DNA from: an uncultured Helicobacter sp.
GTDB taxonomy: Bacteria > Campylobacterota > Campylobacteria > Campylobacterales > Helicobacteraceae
Length of the DNA: 64,000 nt
Direction of reading: 5' to 3'
Assembly (NCBI RefSeq): GCF_910577135.1
Contig: NZ_CAJTLL010000001.1
Location: forward strand, 62,001-126,000
Positions 7,660 through 17,618 of this stretch are shown here, piece after piece. Positions within the stretch are counted from its first letter, which is position 1; every line of letters begins with the position of its first letter. Below the pieces are notes generated by a model, which made no database searches, was not told the origin of the DNA, and saw only the letters and a program-made list of their open reading frames with translations. The translations under genes and the position numbers were made by a program.

Positions 7660-9933
7660 ATGCCGATTTTGGAACAATATTTTAAAACTTTTCACCACCT
7701 GCCGCCGCCTAGCGCACCCTCATCTACCGCACCTATTCAAGCGCCATTAGACTTTTTAAGCATTTTATTTTGTGTGAATGAGCGCAACCTGCCGCTTTTT
7801 ACACAATGCCAAAGCTTTATAAACATACTCCATACTTTTGCCCTCCCTTATCAATCCCCTATACAAAACACCAATTTGCTAGATTCTATCCTTGATTTAC
7901 AGGCACATATCCTCACTGAAAATCCCCATATGTTAGAATCTTTGCTGCCTTATTTTGCAAAGCTCAATCTCGCCTCTGTGATAAATGATGATGAGTTAGC
8001 CCAATTTGTCGCCTTAAAAAATGCTGCCTCACATTTGCATAATGCCATATCTCAAACGCCTAAAACCGCCATAGCAAAAGATACAAAAGCACTACGTGAA
8101 GCTTTTTATACCATTTATGAATCACTTCTCCCCCTGCTACCAAATGCCCAAGACACTCTCGCACAGATAAAAGCAAAACTTGAAGAGCAGCATTTGTGCA
8201 TTGGCGTTACAGGTGTGCTAAGTGCGGGGAAATCCACCTTTTTAAACGCCCTTTTAGGAGAGGAGATTCTAGGCAGCTCAAATATCCCAGAAACAGCTAA
8301 TCTAACGATCTTGCGCTATGGAGACAAAACAAGCGCAAAAGTGCATTTTTGGAGCAAGGAGCAATGGGCGGATTTATGCGAAGAGGCCAAGTATGATGAA
8401 CATCTTAAAGTTTTTGTGGCAGAGTGCAAAGCGCATTTTGGCAAGGAACTTGAGCGCTACATTACCCAGCCTCACACATCACAAGAGATACAAGCCCAAC
8501 AGCTTAGTGCTTACACTTCTGCTAATCACCCCAGCAAATTATGCAATTTGATTCAAGAAGTCGAGCTTTTCACACCATTGGATTTTCTCAAAAATGGCGT
8601 GGAGATTGTTGATACACCCGGGCTTGATGACCCCATCACTAAACGTGAGGACATTACCCGCGCTTATATGCAACATTGCGATACGCTAATCCACGTGATG
8701 AATGCTAGCTGTGCGGCAACGCAAAAGGATATTGATTTTATTTTAGAATCTTTATTAGAGCAAAATATATCACGGCTACTTGTGGTGCTAACGCGCATTG
8801 ATTTATTAAGCAAAGATGAGCTTAATGCCTCGCTTGAATACACCAAATCAAGCCTTATCACTCAGCTAAAAAACGCTAACTACAAAGGCGATATTGCCCA
8901 AATCATCTCACGTATTGACTTTATCCCTCTTGCAGGATATGCCGCCCTGCTTCATCGCACTGCTACTGCCACAAGTGATATAAATATCACATTAGAGCAA
9001 AGCGGGATTTTAGATATAGAATTATATTTACAAAAAATGCTTTTAGGGGAGGATAGCCTTAAGGCTCGGGATATGCTGTATCTTGCTTATAAGGCATTGC
9101 ACAAAATCGCACAAGAGAGCGCGGAGGCAATCTCACTGAAAACCGCCCTACTCAATGCAAACAAGGCAGATTTAGAAAAAATTATCGCTAAAGAAAAAGC
9201 CCATAATGAAACACTTTTGCGTGAGTTAGTATCTTTAGAATCCCAACTCAATGCCCTCTATGATGAGCTAAAAAACTTCCTCCACGCCCTCCATTCCCTT
9301 AGTGCTAATACCCTCTCTAAAGTCGCCACAATCCTTAGAGACAAGATTTTTGATGATATGATGTATGATTACGGGCGGGGCGCGAGGATAGAATCTAGTG
9401 CTTTGCATAAAATGATAGAGCTAAGTTTAAAAGACTGCTTTGCCGATATTGGACGAGAATATCGCTATAAATTAAGTAAAAAAATCACACAGCTAAAAGA
9501 TGCTATCGCTGCAACAGAAGAACCCACGCTCCCACCCATTCACTTTCAGCTTAAAAACGCCGAGATTGCACCCATTATGCAGCCACTACTCAATGATATA
9601 ACCGCACTTATCAAATCTACCAAAAAAGACCAAAGCTTAAAAAATGCTCTAGAAGCACTTTTTAACACACTTTTTTCATCTTTTGCTACCCTCATTGAGA
9701 GCAAGAATAAAGAAATTAACACACTCTTTATGGCACATTTTGATGAAATTGCCCAATATCAAAAAACACTCATTCACACAAAAATCGCACAAAAAGAGCA
9801 AAGCCTCCAAACTGCATTAGCCCAGCACGATAAAGGCGACACGCAGGAGCAAAAACAAGCCCTTGACGCACAATACAAGCAGCTCAAAGCCCTTATAGAT
9901 AAGATAGAAAATGCGTTAGGGTATTTGCATTAA
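7660..9933 (+). CDS. Bacterial dynamin-like GTPase, first of a pair (DLP1/DLP2 type)
   Basis: A large GTPase of 757 residues. The P-loop GVLSAGKS is at about 185-192, switch residues follow (NIPETANLT), the G3 motif is DTPGLDD and the G4-like block is LTRIDL. A long alpha-helical second half (about 480-757, AKEKAHNET onward) forms the stalk/coiled-coil and probably the membrane-binding tip. A 180-residue extension precedes the GTPase domain. Two adjacent, unequal dynamin-like genes are known in C. jejuni (Cj0411/Cj0412), where the proteins form a hetero-oligomer that tethers and remodels membranes. AGAAGGAT precedes the start. It lies 19 bases upstream of its partner. Confidence 0.85.
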   Translation: MPILEQYFKTFHHLPPPSAPSSTAPIQAPLDFLSILFCVNERNLPLFTQCQSFINILHTFALPYQSPIQNTNLLDSILDLQAHILTENPHMLESLLPYFAKLNLASVINDDELAQFVALKNAASHLHNAISQTPKTAIAKDTKALREAFYTIYESLLPLLPNAQDTLAQIKAKLEEQHLCIGVTGVLSAGKSTFLNALLGEEILGSSNIPETANLTILRYGDKTSAKVHFWSKEQWADLCEEAKYDEHLKVFVAECKAHFGKELERYITQPHTSQEIQAQQLSAYTSANHPSKLCNLIQEVELFTPLDFLKNGVEIVDTPGLDDPITKREDITRAYMQHCDTLIHVMNASCAATQKDIDFILESLLEQNISRLLVVLTRIDLLSKDELNASLEYTKSSLITQLKNANYKGDIAQIISRIDFIPLAGYAALLHRTATATSDINITLEQSGILDIELYLQKMLLGEDSLKARDMLYLAYKALHKIAQESAEAISLKTALLNANKADLEKIIAKEKAHNETLLRELVSLESQLNALYDELKNFLHALHSLSANTLSKVATILRDKIFDDMMYDYGRGARIESSALHKMIELSLKDCFADIGREYRYKLSKKITQLKDAIAATEEPTLPPIHFQLKNAEIAPIMQPLLNDITALIKSTKKDQSLKNALEALFNTLFSSFATLIESKNKEINTLFMAHFDEIAQYQKTLIHTKIAQKEQSLQTALAQHDKGDTQEQKQALDAQYKQLKALIDKIENALGYLH

Positions 9934-9952
9934 ATAAAGCATAGGAAGCAAG

Positions 9953-11827
9953 ATGAAAGACATAACTAAAAACACGCAAAGCCCACTTTTAGAGCGATTT
10001 ATCACAGAATATATCCAAGCGAAAAATCAAGCTCTGCAAAAGAGCAATCCCCTCCACGCCCTCATTGACAAAGTCCAATATCTGCTAAGCCAAGTAACGC
10101 CACTAGATTCCCACACGCTCCATACCTTGCAATCGCTCCATCAAAGCATACAAGAGCCGATGAAAATCGCTATTATAGGGCAGTTTAGCAGCGGCAAATC
10201 CACATTTTTAAATGCACTCTTAGGACAGAGTATCCTCCCTAGCGGGATTACACCAATTACGGCTAAGATTTGTCATATCACTTATGGGGTGGATTACGCA
10301 CTTGAGATTACCTATAAAAATGGTAACACCGCCACTAAGCCTCTCTCCTATCTCGCGCAAGTAAGCACGGCTGAAAATGCAAAAATTGCCTTTTACAAAC
10401 TCTATGCACCATTACCACTGCTTAAAAGCATTAACTTCCTTGATACGCCCGGATTTAATTCCCTTAATCAAAGCGATACAGACACGACAAACGCTATGTT
10501 AGAAAATGTAGATGGCATTATTTGGCTTACCCTTATTGATAATGTCGGCAAACAAAGCGAAAAGGAGATTATCCTTTCACACATCAAACGTTACGCGAGT
10601 AAGAGCCTCTGTGTGCTAAATCAAAAAGATAGATTAAAAAATCAAGCCGAGATTGATGTGAGCCTTGAATATGCAAAAAAGGCATTTGCAGGGCTTTTTG
10701 AGGACATCATCGCCATATCGGCAAGAAATGCACTCCTCTCTTATGAAGCATTGCAAAATACGCAAACACAGGCAAACAATACCACAGAATCTGCTCAAGC
10801 AGCAGCTTTAAGGGCAGATTCTCATATTGATGATGTGATTGCATTTTTACAAACGCATATCGCGCCCCAAGCCACACAGGCAAAGGAGCACACCATACGC
10901 ACTAAGTTACGACAGCTTACACTTACCTTTGCGCGTTTAAGCCTCCACACCACCTTGCGTTTTAAAGGGCTTCAATCGCTCCTTTCATATTCACCTATAA
11001 CTTTTAGTGAATCTTACCCTCAAAGTGCATTCTATAAGTCATTTCCTACACTTTTTCATACTCTTGAATCTCAACTTGAGACACTCACGCAACATATTTA
11101 TGCTGCCCTTGAAAAGACACAAAAAGACTTCATACGAATAGATAAAAAATTTGGTATTACAAAGGCATATCAGCAGCCAAAGGAGATTACTACGCTTCCT
11201 AGAGAGCGGTTAAGCCTAAGTTTGTGTGATATGGATTCTCATTTTGCGAGAGATTTTATCAAACTTGGTTTTGATATGAATGCCAAAGGAGCCGAGTTTG
11301 AATCCTTGCTACAATCCCACATAGGGAATTTGAAAAGCCTTATCATACAATGGGGGCAATCCTTTATCCCCGTCTTACAAAGCCCACTTTTGCAAAAGAG
11401 CATTGATAACATAATAAGCGATTATGAGCATTTAGTAAGAGAGCATTGTGAGCGGCTAAATGCACAATTTATGCTATTTAGCAAGATTCTAAGCTTGAAT
11501 TATCCTCTTGCAATTAATCTCTGCCTTAATACAATTAGCCTAAAAATCCAAGAAGCCCTAGAAAAGCATAGCAAAAGTCCTGACACGCTCCCACTTTTTA
11601 ACCCTACCCTAGAAAATATCCGCGATGAGCTAAATAATGGGCTACACTTTGGCTTTTTACAAGAGCATTTATTGACCCAGCCTTTGCATAAAAAGGCATT
11701 ATGGCAATTTGAATACGACCAAAAGGCATTATGTAAAAAACAATGCGAAGCAATCGCTACCCACAAAGAGCAATATATGCATCACTATACACAGCTTAAA
11801 GCCCTCCTAAAGGAGCTAAAAGTATAG
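9953..11827 (+). CDS. Bacterial dynamin-like GTPase, second of the pair
   Basis: Shorter partner (624 residues) of the upstream gene, with the P-loop GQFSSGKS at 76-83, the threonine block GITPITAKI, the G3 motif LDTPGFN and the G4 motif LNQKDRL. The C-terminal half is helical, with hydrophobic stretches around residues 345-360 that may act as a paddle. The two GTPase domains are clearly paralogous, but the helical halves are not obviously alike, as expected for a heterotypic pair. AGGAAGCAAG precedes the start. The two genes almost certainly form one operon. Confidence 0.85.
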   Translation: MKDITKNTQSPLLERFITEYIQAKNQALQKSNPLHALIDKVQYLLSQVTPLDSHTLHTLQSLHQSIQEPMKIAIIGQFSSGKSTFLNALLGQSILPSGITPITAKICHITYGVDYALEITYKNGNTATKPLSYLAQVSTAENAKIAFYKLYAPLPLLKSINFLDTPGFNSLNQSDTDTTNAMLENVDGIIWLTLIDNVGKQSEKEIILSHIKRYASKSLCVLNQKDRLKNQAEIDVSLEYAKKAFAGLFEDIIAISARNALLSYEALQNTQTQANNTTESAQAAALRADSHIDDVIAFLQTHIAPQATQAKEHTIRTKLRQLTLTFARLSLHTTLRFKGLQSLLSYSPITFSESYPQSAFYKSFPTLFHTLESQLETLTQHIYAALEKTQKDFIRIDKKFGITKAYQQPKEITTLPRERLSLSLCDMDSHFARDFIKLGFDMNAKGAEFESLLQSHIGNLKSLIIQWGQSFIPVLQSPLLQKSIDNIISDYEHLVREHCERLNAQFMLFSKILSLNYPLAINLCLNTISLKIQEALEKHSKSPDTLPLFNPTLENIRDELNNGLHFGFLQEHLLTQPLHKKALWQFEYDQKALCKKQCEAIATHKEQYMHHYTQLKALLKELKV

Positions 11828-12695
11828 CCAAAAGGTATAATCTCTTGTTTAATCCTAGCTCTCTATGTTTGTGTAAATTATTTGGCTAGGGACAACGTGA
11901 TGAGCCTTTGGTTTGCTACAGGAGGTAATATCAAATTTTCCACCTAGCAAATAAACAATCTAAAAGAATCAAAGAAGTAAATTTGGAAAACTTTAGCAAC
12001 CCCACCCCCTGCGCTTAAAACAGAAGCAAGAAAGCACTTTTGCGTAATGGCTTTAGCGAAGTTAGCATTTCCCACCTAGGACTAAGAAGCGATTTTGAGC
12101 AGATTTATATCTTTTCTCTAAGAATCTTTTGCTCAAGATGAATTTAGATAAGATAAAAAGCACATTATCGCGACTCTTAGCACGATTAATGCAGATTCTA
12201 ATCTTGCACAAAAGGAGTCTCCCATTATATTGTCCCTATCTTTGTATCAAAAATTTTGAGCGATACGTTTATCAAAATATCGCTCTCTTAACTCTTTTAA
12301 GTATCTTGGCATCCATCGATAAATGTATTGAATATCCTTGTAGCATAATGCAATAAAGAATCCTACTCCCTCTATGGAGCAAGGTGATAAAGTGGCACTC
12401 TTCACTTATGAGCAGAAAAATCTTCGCAAATACTATAAAAACAATCTATTTGAACACACCAAAACATCTACCCCCTTTTATACCTGAATAAATTTGCTAT
12501 TTTTGTGCTGATACAACAGCTATGGGTAACATCAAATGTATGCCTTATATCATAACAACTAAGCGAAAAATGAGATAAAGATTAATTGACAAATGGAGTA
12601 AAAAGCAAATTTTTTAGAGTGAATATACATACTCACAATAAGATAAAAGCAGTGTTGTTAAATACGGGAAGAAAATCCCGCAAAATTAGCATATA
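11828..12695. other. 868-base region without an intact gene; possible gene remains
   Basis: No ORF here looks functional. Short coding-like fragments switch frame: for example TINADSNLAQKESPIILS can be read near 12181-12240, and a 37-codon piece running from about 12374 includes VALFTYEQKNLRKYY and TSTPFYT before a stop. Both are rich in internally consistent, soluble-protein-like residues. They could be remnants of one inactivated gene on the plus strand, but I cannot name the family. A tsf terminator-like hairpin closes the region. Confidence 0.4.
12664..12680 (-). terminator. Terminator-like hairpin after tsf
   Basis: On the minus strand CGGGA-TTTTCT-TCCCG is followed by TATTTAAC, starting 16 bases after the tsf stop. 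The stem is short but GC-rich for this genome. Confidence 0.5.
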
Positions 12696-13763
12696 TTATT
12701 GCATTTGCGCGGCGACTTCTGCAGCAAAATCCTCGACTTTTTTCTCAATACCCTCGCCCAATTCAAAACGGATATATTGCACAATCTCAATGCTATCATT
12801 TAGCTCTTTACCCCTAGATTCTAGCACCTGTGCGATAGTTTTCTTATCATCCATTACATAAAATTGCCCTAGCAATGTCATACGTTGGTCAAGCAAAGTG
12901 CTATCAGCCACAAAGCGCTCCATTTGTCCGGGCAAAATTTTATCCCAAATTGCTTCGGGTTTGCCTTGTGTTTTTAAATCCTCGCGCAATTTTTGCTCCT
13001 GGGCTTTTAGCACAGATTCTGTCAGTTCATTACGGCTAATGTATTCTGGAATCTTATGCAATGGCTTACCAAGCCTTTTAAGCTCCTCGTTTTCTTTAGT
13101 GAGTTCAGCGATAATAGCAACCTTTTCCTTCTGTATAAAGTCATTATCAAACTCTGTGTAGCTCAATACTTGTGGCTTCATCGCCGCTGCGTGCATACAA
13201 ATACCCTTAGCAAGCTCTACACAAGCAGCTCTTGAGCTATCTTTGGTATATTTCATAGCAATCAACACTCCCACTCGCCCATTTGAATGTACATAGCCAT
13301 TGATGATACCATTGCCTTGAGCTTCTACGCTCGCTATGCGGCGCACGACAATATTTTCACCAATTTTTGCGATATTTTGCTGGAGATATTCCTCAAATTT
13401 CACGCCATTAACACTCATTGTATGTAGCTCTTGTGTGCTTGAAAGTGAATGCTCATACACAATTTTTGCTGTATGAGCTACAAGCTCTTTAAATGTCTCA
13501 TTTTTTGCCACAAAGTCAGTTTCAGAATTTATCTCAATAATACTTGCCTTACTATAATCACTTGCCACTTCTACGCTTACAATACCTTCACTCGCTACTC
13601 TATCGGCTTTTTTAGCGGCTTTGCTTAAACCCTTTTCTCTTAGATACTCTACGGCTTTGTCAATATCGCCATTTGTTTCCACAAGTGCCTTTTTACAGTC
13701 CATCATACCCGCATCTGTCATCTCGCGGAGTTGTTTTACAAGCTGTGCTGAAATATCTGCCAT
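12696..13763 (-). CDS. tsf: Translation elongation factor Ts
   Basis: EF-Ts (355 residues) recycles EF-Tu by exchanging GDP for GTP. The N-terminal UBA-like domain starts with QLVKQLREMTDAGMMDCKKA. The EF-Tu contact motif appears as NSETDFVAKNETFKELV, and EVIAELTK-type core blocks follow. Length is normal for epsilonproteobacterial EF-Ts. A strong AGGAGG lies just before the ATG. It is separated from rpsB by one base, the standard rpsB-tsf operon. Confidence 0.97.
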   Translation of the reverse strand: MADISAQLVKQLREMTDAGMMDCKKALVETNGDIDKAVEYLREKGLSKAAKKADRVASEGIVSVEVASDYSKASIIEINSETDFVAKNETFKELVAHTAKIVYEHSLSSTQELHTMSVNGVKFEEYLQQNIAKIGENIVVRRIASVEAQGNGIINGYVHSNGRVGVLIAMKYTKDSSRAACVELAKGICMHAAAMKPQVLSYTEFDNDFIQKEKVAIIAELTKENEELKRLGKPLHKIPEYISRNELTESVLKAQEQKLREDLKTQGKPEAIWDKILPGQMERFVADSTLLDQRMTLLGQFYVMDDKKTIAQVLESRGKELNDSIEIVQYIRFELGEGIEKKVEDFAAEVAAQMQ

Positions 13764-13764
13764 A

Positions 13765-14559
13765 TTATTCCTCCTCTTGCATATCTTTGGCGATTTCTTG
13801 CGTTACCTCATCAAGTAATGCTTCTTTTTCTTCGTCTGTCACGGGCACACTTTGTACTTCTTGCTCATCTTGTTCGTCTTTATTTTCAGCCCTTCCTTCT
13901 AAAATCGCCGCGCTGATTTCCTTACAAAAAAGTTGAATAGAGCGAATCGCATCATCGTTCCCCGGAATAGGATAATCCACCATATCAGGGTCGCAATTTG
14001 TATCTAATGGAGCAACTACGGGGATTCCAAGTCTTCTCGCCTCTGCTACGGCGATTTTTTCCTTTGCTGCATCAATAACAAAAATCATATCTGGAGCTTT
14101 TTTCATATGGCGCACACCGCCCAGATACTTATCTAACTTTTCTTTTTTGCGTTGTAACATTAATTTTTCTTTTTTAGTGAGCAAATCAATTTGCCCACTG
14201 CTTTCCATTTCTTCGATGATTTCAAGTTTGCGCACAGATTTTTTAATCGTGCTAAAGTTTGTAAGCATACCGCCAAGCCAACGATAATTCACATAGGGAG
14301 CATTGGTCATTTCTGCATAGGTTTTGAGTGTTTCACTCGCTTGTTTTTTTGTCCCTACAAACATAATCACTTTGCCCTCACTCGCGGCTTCTTTGACAAT
14401 ATTATAAGTATAGCGGAAGTATCGCAAAGTCTTTTGCAAATCGATAATGTGGATATTCTTTCTCACGCCAAAGATAAAACGTTGCATCTTTGGATTCCAA
14501 CGGCGTGTTTGATGCCCAAAATGTACACCGCATTCAAGTAAATCTTTCATTGTTACCAT
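13765..14559 (-). CDS. rpsB: 30S ribosomal protein S2
   Basis: S2 (264 residues) joins the small subunit late in assembly and is needed for binding S1 and m[26 protein letters not shown] at the N terminus (only partly quoted; the key block is [13 protein letters not shown]), [22 protein letters not shown] and [18 protein letters not shown] blocks identify it. The C terminus carries an acidic extension (EDQDEQEV...). GAGGAG precedes the start. A structured 5' leader candidate lies at 14667-14712. Confidence 0.97.
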   Translation of the reverse strand: MVTMKDLLECGVHFGHQTRRWNPKMQRFIFGVRKNIHIIDLQKTLRYFRYTYNIVKEAASEGKVIMFVGTKKQASETLKTYAEMTNAPYVNYRWLGGMLTNFSTIKKSVRKLEIIEEMESSGQIDLLTKKEKLMLQRKKEKLDKYLGGVRHMKKAPDMIFVIDAAKEKIAVAEARRLGIPVVAPLDTNCDPDMVDYPIPGNDDAIRSIQLFCKEISAAILEGRAENKDEQDEQEVQSVPVTDEEKEALLDEVTQEIAKDMQEEE

Positions 14560-14666
14560 AGTAGTCTCCTCAAAAGTAATGTGGTTTATCCTCCATACCC
14601 CTTAACAAAGCTTAAGCAAAAGCTATTGCAACCTTACAAGGATTGGTATGTGTGAATTTGTCCGCC

Positions 14667-14712
14667 AAAATCGCCATAAAGCAATCTTTTGCAAAACAAA
14701 GGGGGCGATTTT
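14667..14712 (-). promoter_or_regulatory. Nested hairpin in the rpsB leader
   Basis: AAAATCGCC (14667-14675) and GGCGATTTT (14704-14712) form a perfect 9-bp stem, enclosing a second small stem GCAA-TCTT-TTGC. It lies about 110-150 bases upstream of rpsB. Bacterial S2 often represses its own operon through leader RNA, so this is a candidate operator, but no leader family could be matched by eye. Confidence 0.4.
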
Positions 14713-14891
14713 AGCCTCTTTTCTCTAAAGTTTAGCTTATATCTTAAGACTCTATTTCTTTATTGCGGCTATATATTTAAAGATTTAAAAAATTCATAGT
14801 TAAGATGATGGAATTTAAACGTTTGCTTAAGCCCAACAAAGTTACAATATATATTTCAAAAAACTTTAACATTAATATACAGGCGGATACC

Positions 14892-16346
14892 ATGGCAGAA
14901 AAACATTATACTTTTATGGGAGATACACCAGCACAAGCTCTCAAAAAAGCACAAGAAACTCTGGGTGATGATATTATGCTTGTAGAAAATAAAGAAATTC
15001 GAAAAAAATCACTTACTCAATCGAATTTATACGAGATAGTAGTAAAAGTTGATGATGAAAGCATAGAATCCAACAAAGCACAACAAAAACAAGAACAAGA
15101 TGAAGCTAAAGCACATAGCAATAGTGTGCAAAAAAGACTTGATGAAATTGCAGAAAAAGAAATGGCAAAAAAGCGCAAAAAAGCGCAAAAACCCAAGATT
15201 TATGATGAAGTTACCTTACAGCTTTCTGATGCAGTAAAGCAAATCTCACAAATTGCTAATGTCCCAAGCAATATGCCCGAAAATCCAAGGATTCAACCTT
15301 CTCCTCGCACTTCTATAACAAATCTTAACAACACAGTCAAAAAAGCAAATATCAATATTGATGAGCGCGCAAACGATAAGATTCAGGACTTACAACAAAC
15401 GCGCCTAGCTCAAAATATCAATGAAAAACTCGAGCTTAAAGCCATCAAAAACGAGCTAGGCGAACTCAATGACAAAATGAAGATTATTCAAAGTATGCTC
15501 TGGGAAGAAAAAAGCCCAAAAAGCGAAGGGATAAATATACCACAAGAGTTTGCAGAGATTTATAGAATTGCTAAGAGCAGTGGTATGAATAAAGAGCATT
15601 TAGATACGATTATGCAGCTTTCTTTGGAGCTTATGCCACTAAAAATGCGCTCAAACTCTACAACCATTAAGCGATATTTCCGCGAAGTGCTACGCAAAAT
15701 GATTTACTGCCGAAGTGAGAACCTCCAAAATAATACTAAAAAAGTTATGATGCTTGTAGGACCTACAGGTGTGGGTAAAACAACCACTCTTGCCAAACTT
15801 GCAGCACGTTATTCTTTAATGCTAAATGCTCGCTATCGCGTAGGTGTAATTACCCTTGATACCTATCGCTTAGCAGCCGTGGATCAGCTAATGGCGTATG
15901 CACGTATGATGAAACTTAGCATTGATACCGTGATAGAACCTCAAGAGTTTGGTAAGGCGCTGGATTCTCTTAGGCATTGTGATTTTATCCTCATTGATAC
16001 AGCAGGGCATTCCCAGCACGACCGCCACAAACTACAACTTCTTAAAAGTTATCTCAACAATGATTATAAGATTGATATAAGCCTTGTTTTAGCCGTCAAT
16101 ACAAAATATGAAGATTTGCGCGATACCTATAATGCTTTTAGCGAATTTGATATTGATACTCTTATTTTTAGCAAACTCGATGAAAGCCGCCATTTTGGGA
16201 ATATGTTTTCACTTGTATATGAAACTAAAAAACCAATTTCCTATCTATCAATTGGGCAGGGTGTGCCTAATGATTTGATATTGGCCGGAAATGACTATTT
16301 GGTGGATTGTTTGCTTGATGGATTTAGACGCCCAGAATCTAAGTAG
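14892..16346 (+). CDS. flhF: Flagellar SRP-type GTPase FlhF
   Basis: FlhF places the polar flagellum and, in Campylobacterales, is needed for sigma-54-dependent flagellar gene expression. After a variable basic linker (about residues 50-200) comes the NG GTPase domain: P-loop GPTGVGKTT, DTYRLAAVDQL, DTAGHSQHD, the specificity motif SKLDES and closing IGQGVPND. An upstream in-frame ATG (14805) exists, but family alignment starts at MAEKHYTFMGDTPAQA, so I use 14892 (484 residues). It is the first gene of a six-gene operon in the order known from H. pylori. Confidence 0.93.
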   Translation: MAEKHYTFMGDTPAQALKKAQETLGDDIMLVENKEIRKKSLTQSNLYEIVVKVDDESIESNKAQQKQEQDEAKAHSNSVQKRLDEIAEKEMAKKRKKAQKPKIYDEVTLQLSDAVKQISQIANVPSNMPENPRIQPSPRTSITNLNNTVKKANINIDERANDKIQDLQQTRLAQNINEKLELKAIKNELGELNDKMKIIQSMLWEEKSPKSEGINIPQEFAEIYRIAKSSGMNKEHLDTIMQLSLELMPLKMRSNSTTIKRYFREVLRKMIYCRSENLQNNTKKVMMLVGPTGVGKTTTLAKLAARYSLMLNARYRVGVITLDTYRLAAVDQLMAYARMMKLSIDTVIEPQEFGKALDSLRHCDFILIDTAGHSQHDRHKLQLLKSYLNNDYKIDISLVLAVNTKYEDLRDTYNAFSEFDIDTLIFSKLDESRHFGNMFSLVYETKKPISYLSIGQGVPNDLILAGNDYLVDCLLDGFRRPESK

Positions 16347-16369
16347 CATAGAGTTATATGGAGGCAAAA

Positions 16370-17242
16370 ATGATACAAAATCAAGCCTATGAACTTCAAT
16401 CTCTTATACAAAGTCAAGACAAACGTAATTTTAGTGATACAAAATTCATCGCTATCACTTCAGGCAAAGGTGGTGTGGGAAAATCAAGCATAAGTGCGAA
16501 TCTAGCCTATTGTTTATGGAAATTAAAAAAACGCGTAGCTGTCTTTGACGCGGATATTGGCTTAGCAAACCTTGATTTAATTTTTGGCGTAAAATCGCAA
16601 AAAAATATCCTTCACGCCTTACGTGGGGAAGCAAGCTTTCAAGAGATTATTCACCCTATACAAGATGGATTGTATCTTATCCCTGGTGATAATGGTGATG
16701 AAATACTCAAATATGCCAATAGCGGGGTATTTGAGCGATTCTTGCAAGAAAGCGATATTCTAGACAATATTGACTATATGATTATTGATACAGGTGCGGG
16801 AATTGGAGGTATTACACAAAATTTCTTAAATGCAAGCGATATGGTCGTAGTGGTTACTATGCCTGATCCTTCTGCGCTTACTGATGCATATGCGACTATC
16901 AAGCTTAATGCCAAGGTTCGCAATGAAATTTTTATGATTCTTAATATGGTAAAGAGTAATAAAGAATCACAACTTGTCTTTGAACGCATTGAAAATCTTG
17001 CACGCAAAAACATTCCCTCTCTCCATCTGTATTTGTTAGGTTTCATTGAGCAAAGCCCAACAATAGCAAAAGCCGTGCGTGCTAGGGAACTTTTTGTCAA
17101 AGCAGAGCCATTAAATGCAGTAAGTGGGCAAATTGAAGTTATCGCACATAATCTTGTCTCCAAAATGGAACACAATATGCTTAATTCTCCTCAAAAAAAG
17201 CATTTTGCTGATTTTTTAAGGCGGGTGCTTGGCTATCTCTAA
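16370..17242 (+). CDS. flhG: MinD-like ATPase FlhG (YlxH/FleN)
   Basis: FlhG controls flagellar number together with FlhF and, in C. jejuni, also helps position division. The deviant Walker A is TSGKGGVGKSS at about residues 27-37. DADIGLANLD follows, and IDTGAGIGG is Walker B-like. The first possible ATG (16358) is followed immediately by GGAGG, which is the Shine-Dalgarno of the second ATG five bases later, so 16370 is the likely start (290 residues). It sits 23 bases after flhF. Confidence 0.93.
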   Translation: MIQNQAYELQSLIQSQDKRNFSDTKFIAITSGKGGVGKSSISANLAYCLWKLKKRVAVFDADIGLANLDLIFGVKSQKNILHALRGEASFQEIIHPIQDGLYLIPGDNGDEILKYANSGVFERFLQESDILDNIDYMIIDTGAGIGGITQNFLNASDMVVVVTMPDPSALTDAYATIKLNAKVRNEIFMILNMVKSNKESQLVFERIENLARKNIPSLHLYLLGFIEQSPTIAKAVRARELFVKAEPLNAVSGQIEVIAHNLVSKMEHNMLNSPQKKHFADFLRRVLGYL

Positions 17243-17267
17243 AGACAAGTAAGGGTAATAGTAATAT

Positions 17268-17609
17268 ATGAAGCCAGATAATTATATGAGTTTTAGCATT
17301 GTGGCGGGATTTTTCATAGGACTTGCATTTGCTATTAGTAAATTTGATGAGCCTGAATTTATGGTGCTATGGACAATCATTACAACAATGGGAATTTATC
17401 TTATCGTTGCAGTAAGTGTGTCATTATATTTTCGATTTTTGGATTTTGAACGCTCAAGATTAAAAAAACAAAAACTTGAGAATGCTTTAGAATACTATCG
17501 ACTTGAATTTGATAAACGCGAAAAAGAATCAACTAAGATTCGTAATTTTATTAGAAGTATGGAATCTGGCGATGAAGATATAGAGCCTCAAAATGGTAAC
17601 GTAAGCTAG
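17268..17609 (+). CDS. Small membrane protein of the flhF-fliA operon (HP1033-like)
   Basis: 113 residues with two transmembrane segments (about 8-25 and 38-60), then a charged cytoplasmic tail with coiled-coil character (SRLKKQKLENALEYYRLEF) and an acidic end. A protein of this size and layout occupies the same position between flhG/ylxH and fliA in H. pylori. Its function is not known; position suggests a motility role. Confidence 0.75.
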   Translation: MKPDNYMSFSIVAGFFIGLAFAISKFDEPEFMVLWTIITTMGIYLIVAVSVSLYFRFLDFERSRLKKQKLENALEYYRLEFDKREKESTKIRNFIRSMESGDEDIEPQNGNVS

Positions 17610-17618
17610 GAGAAATAT

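Noticed and set aside
12129..12356. 75-codon plus ORF after the dynamin genes
   Set aside because: Lies in the decayed region; composition and neighbouring frames suggest remnants rather than a working gene.
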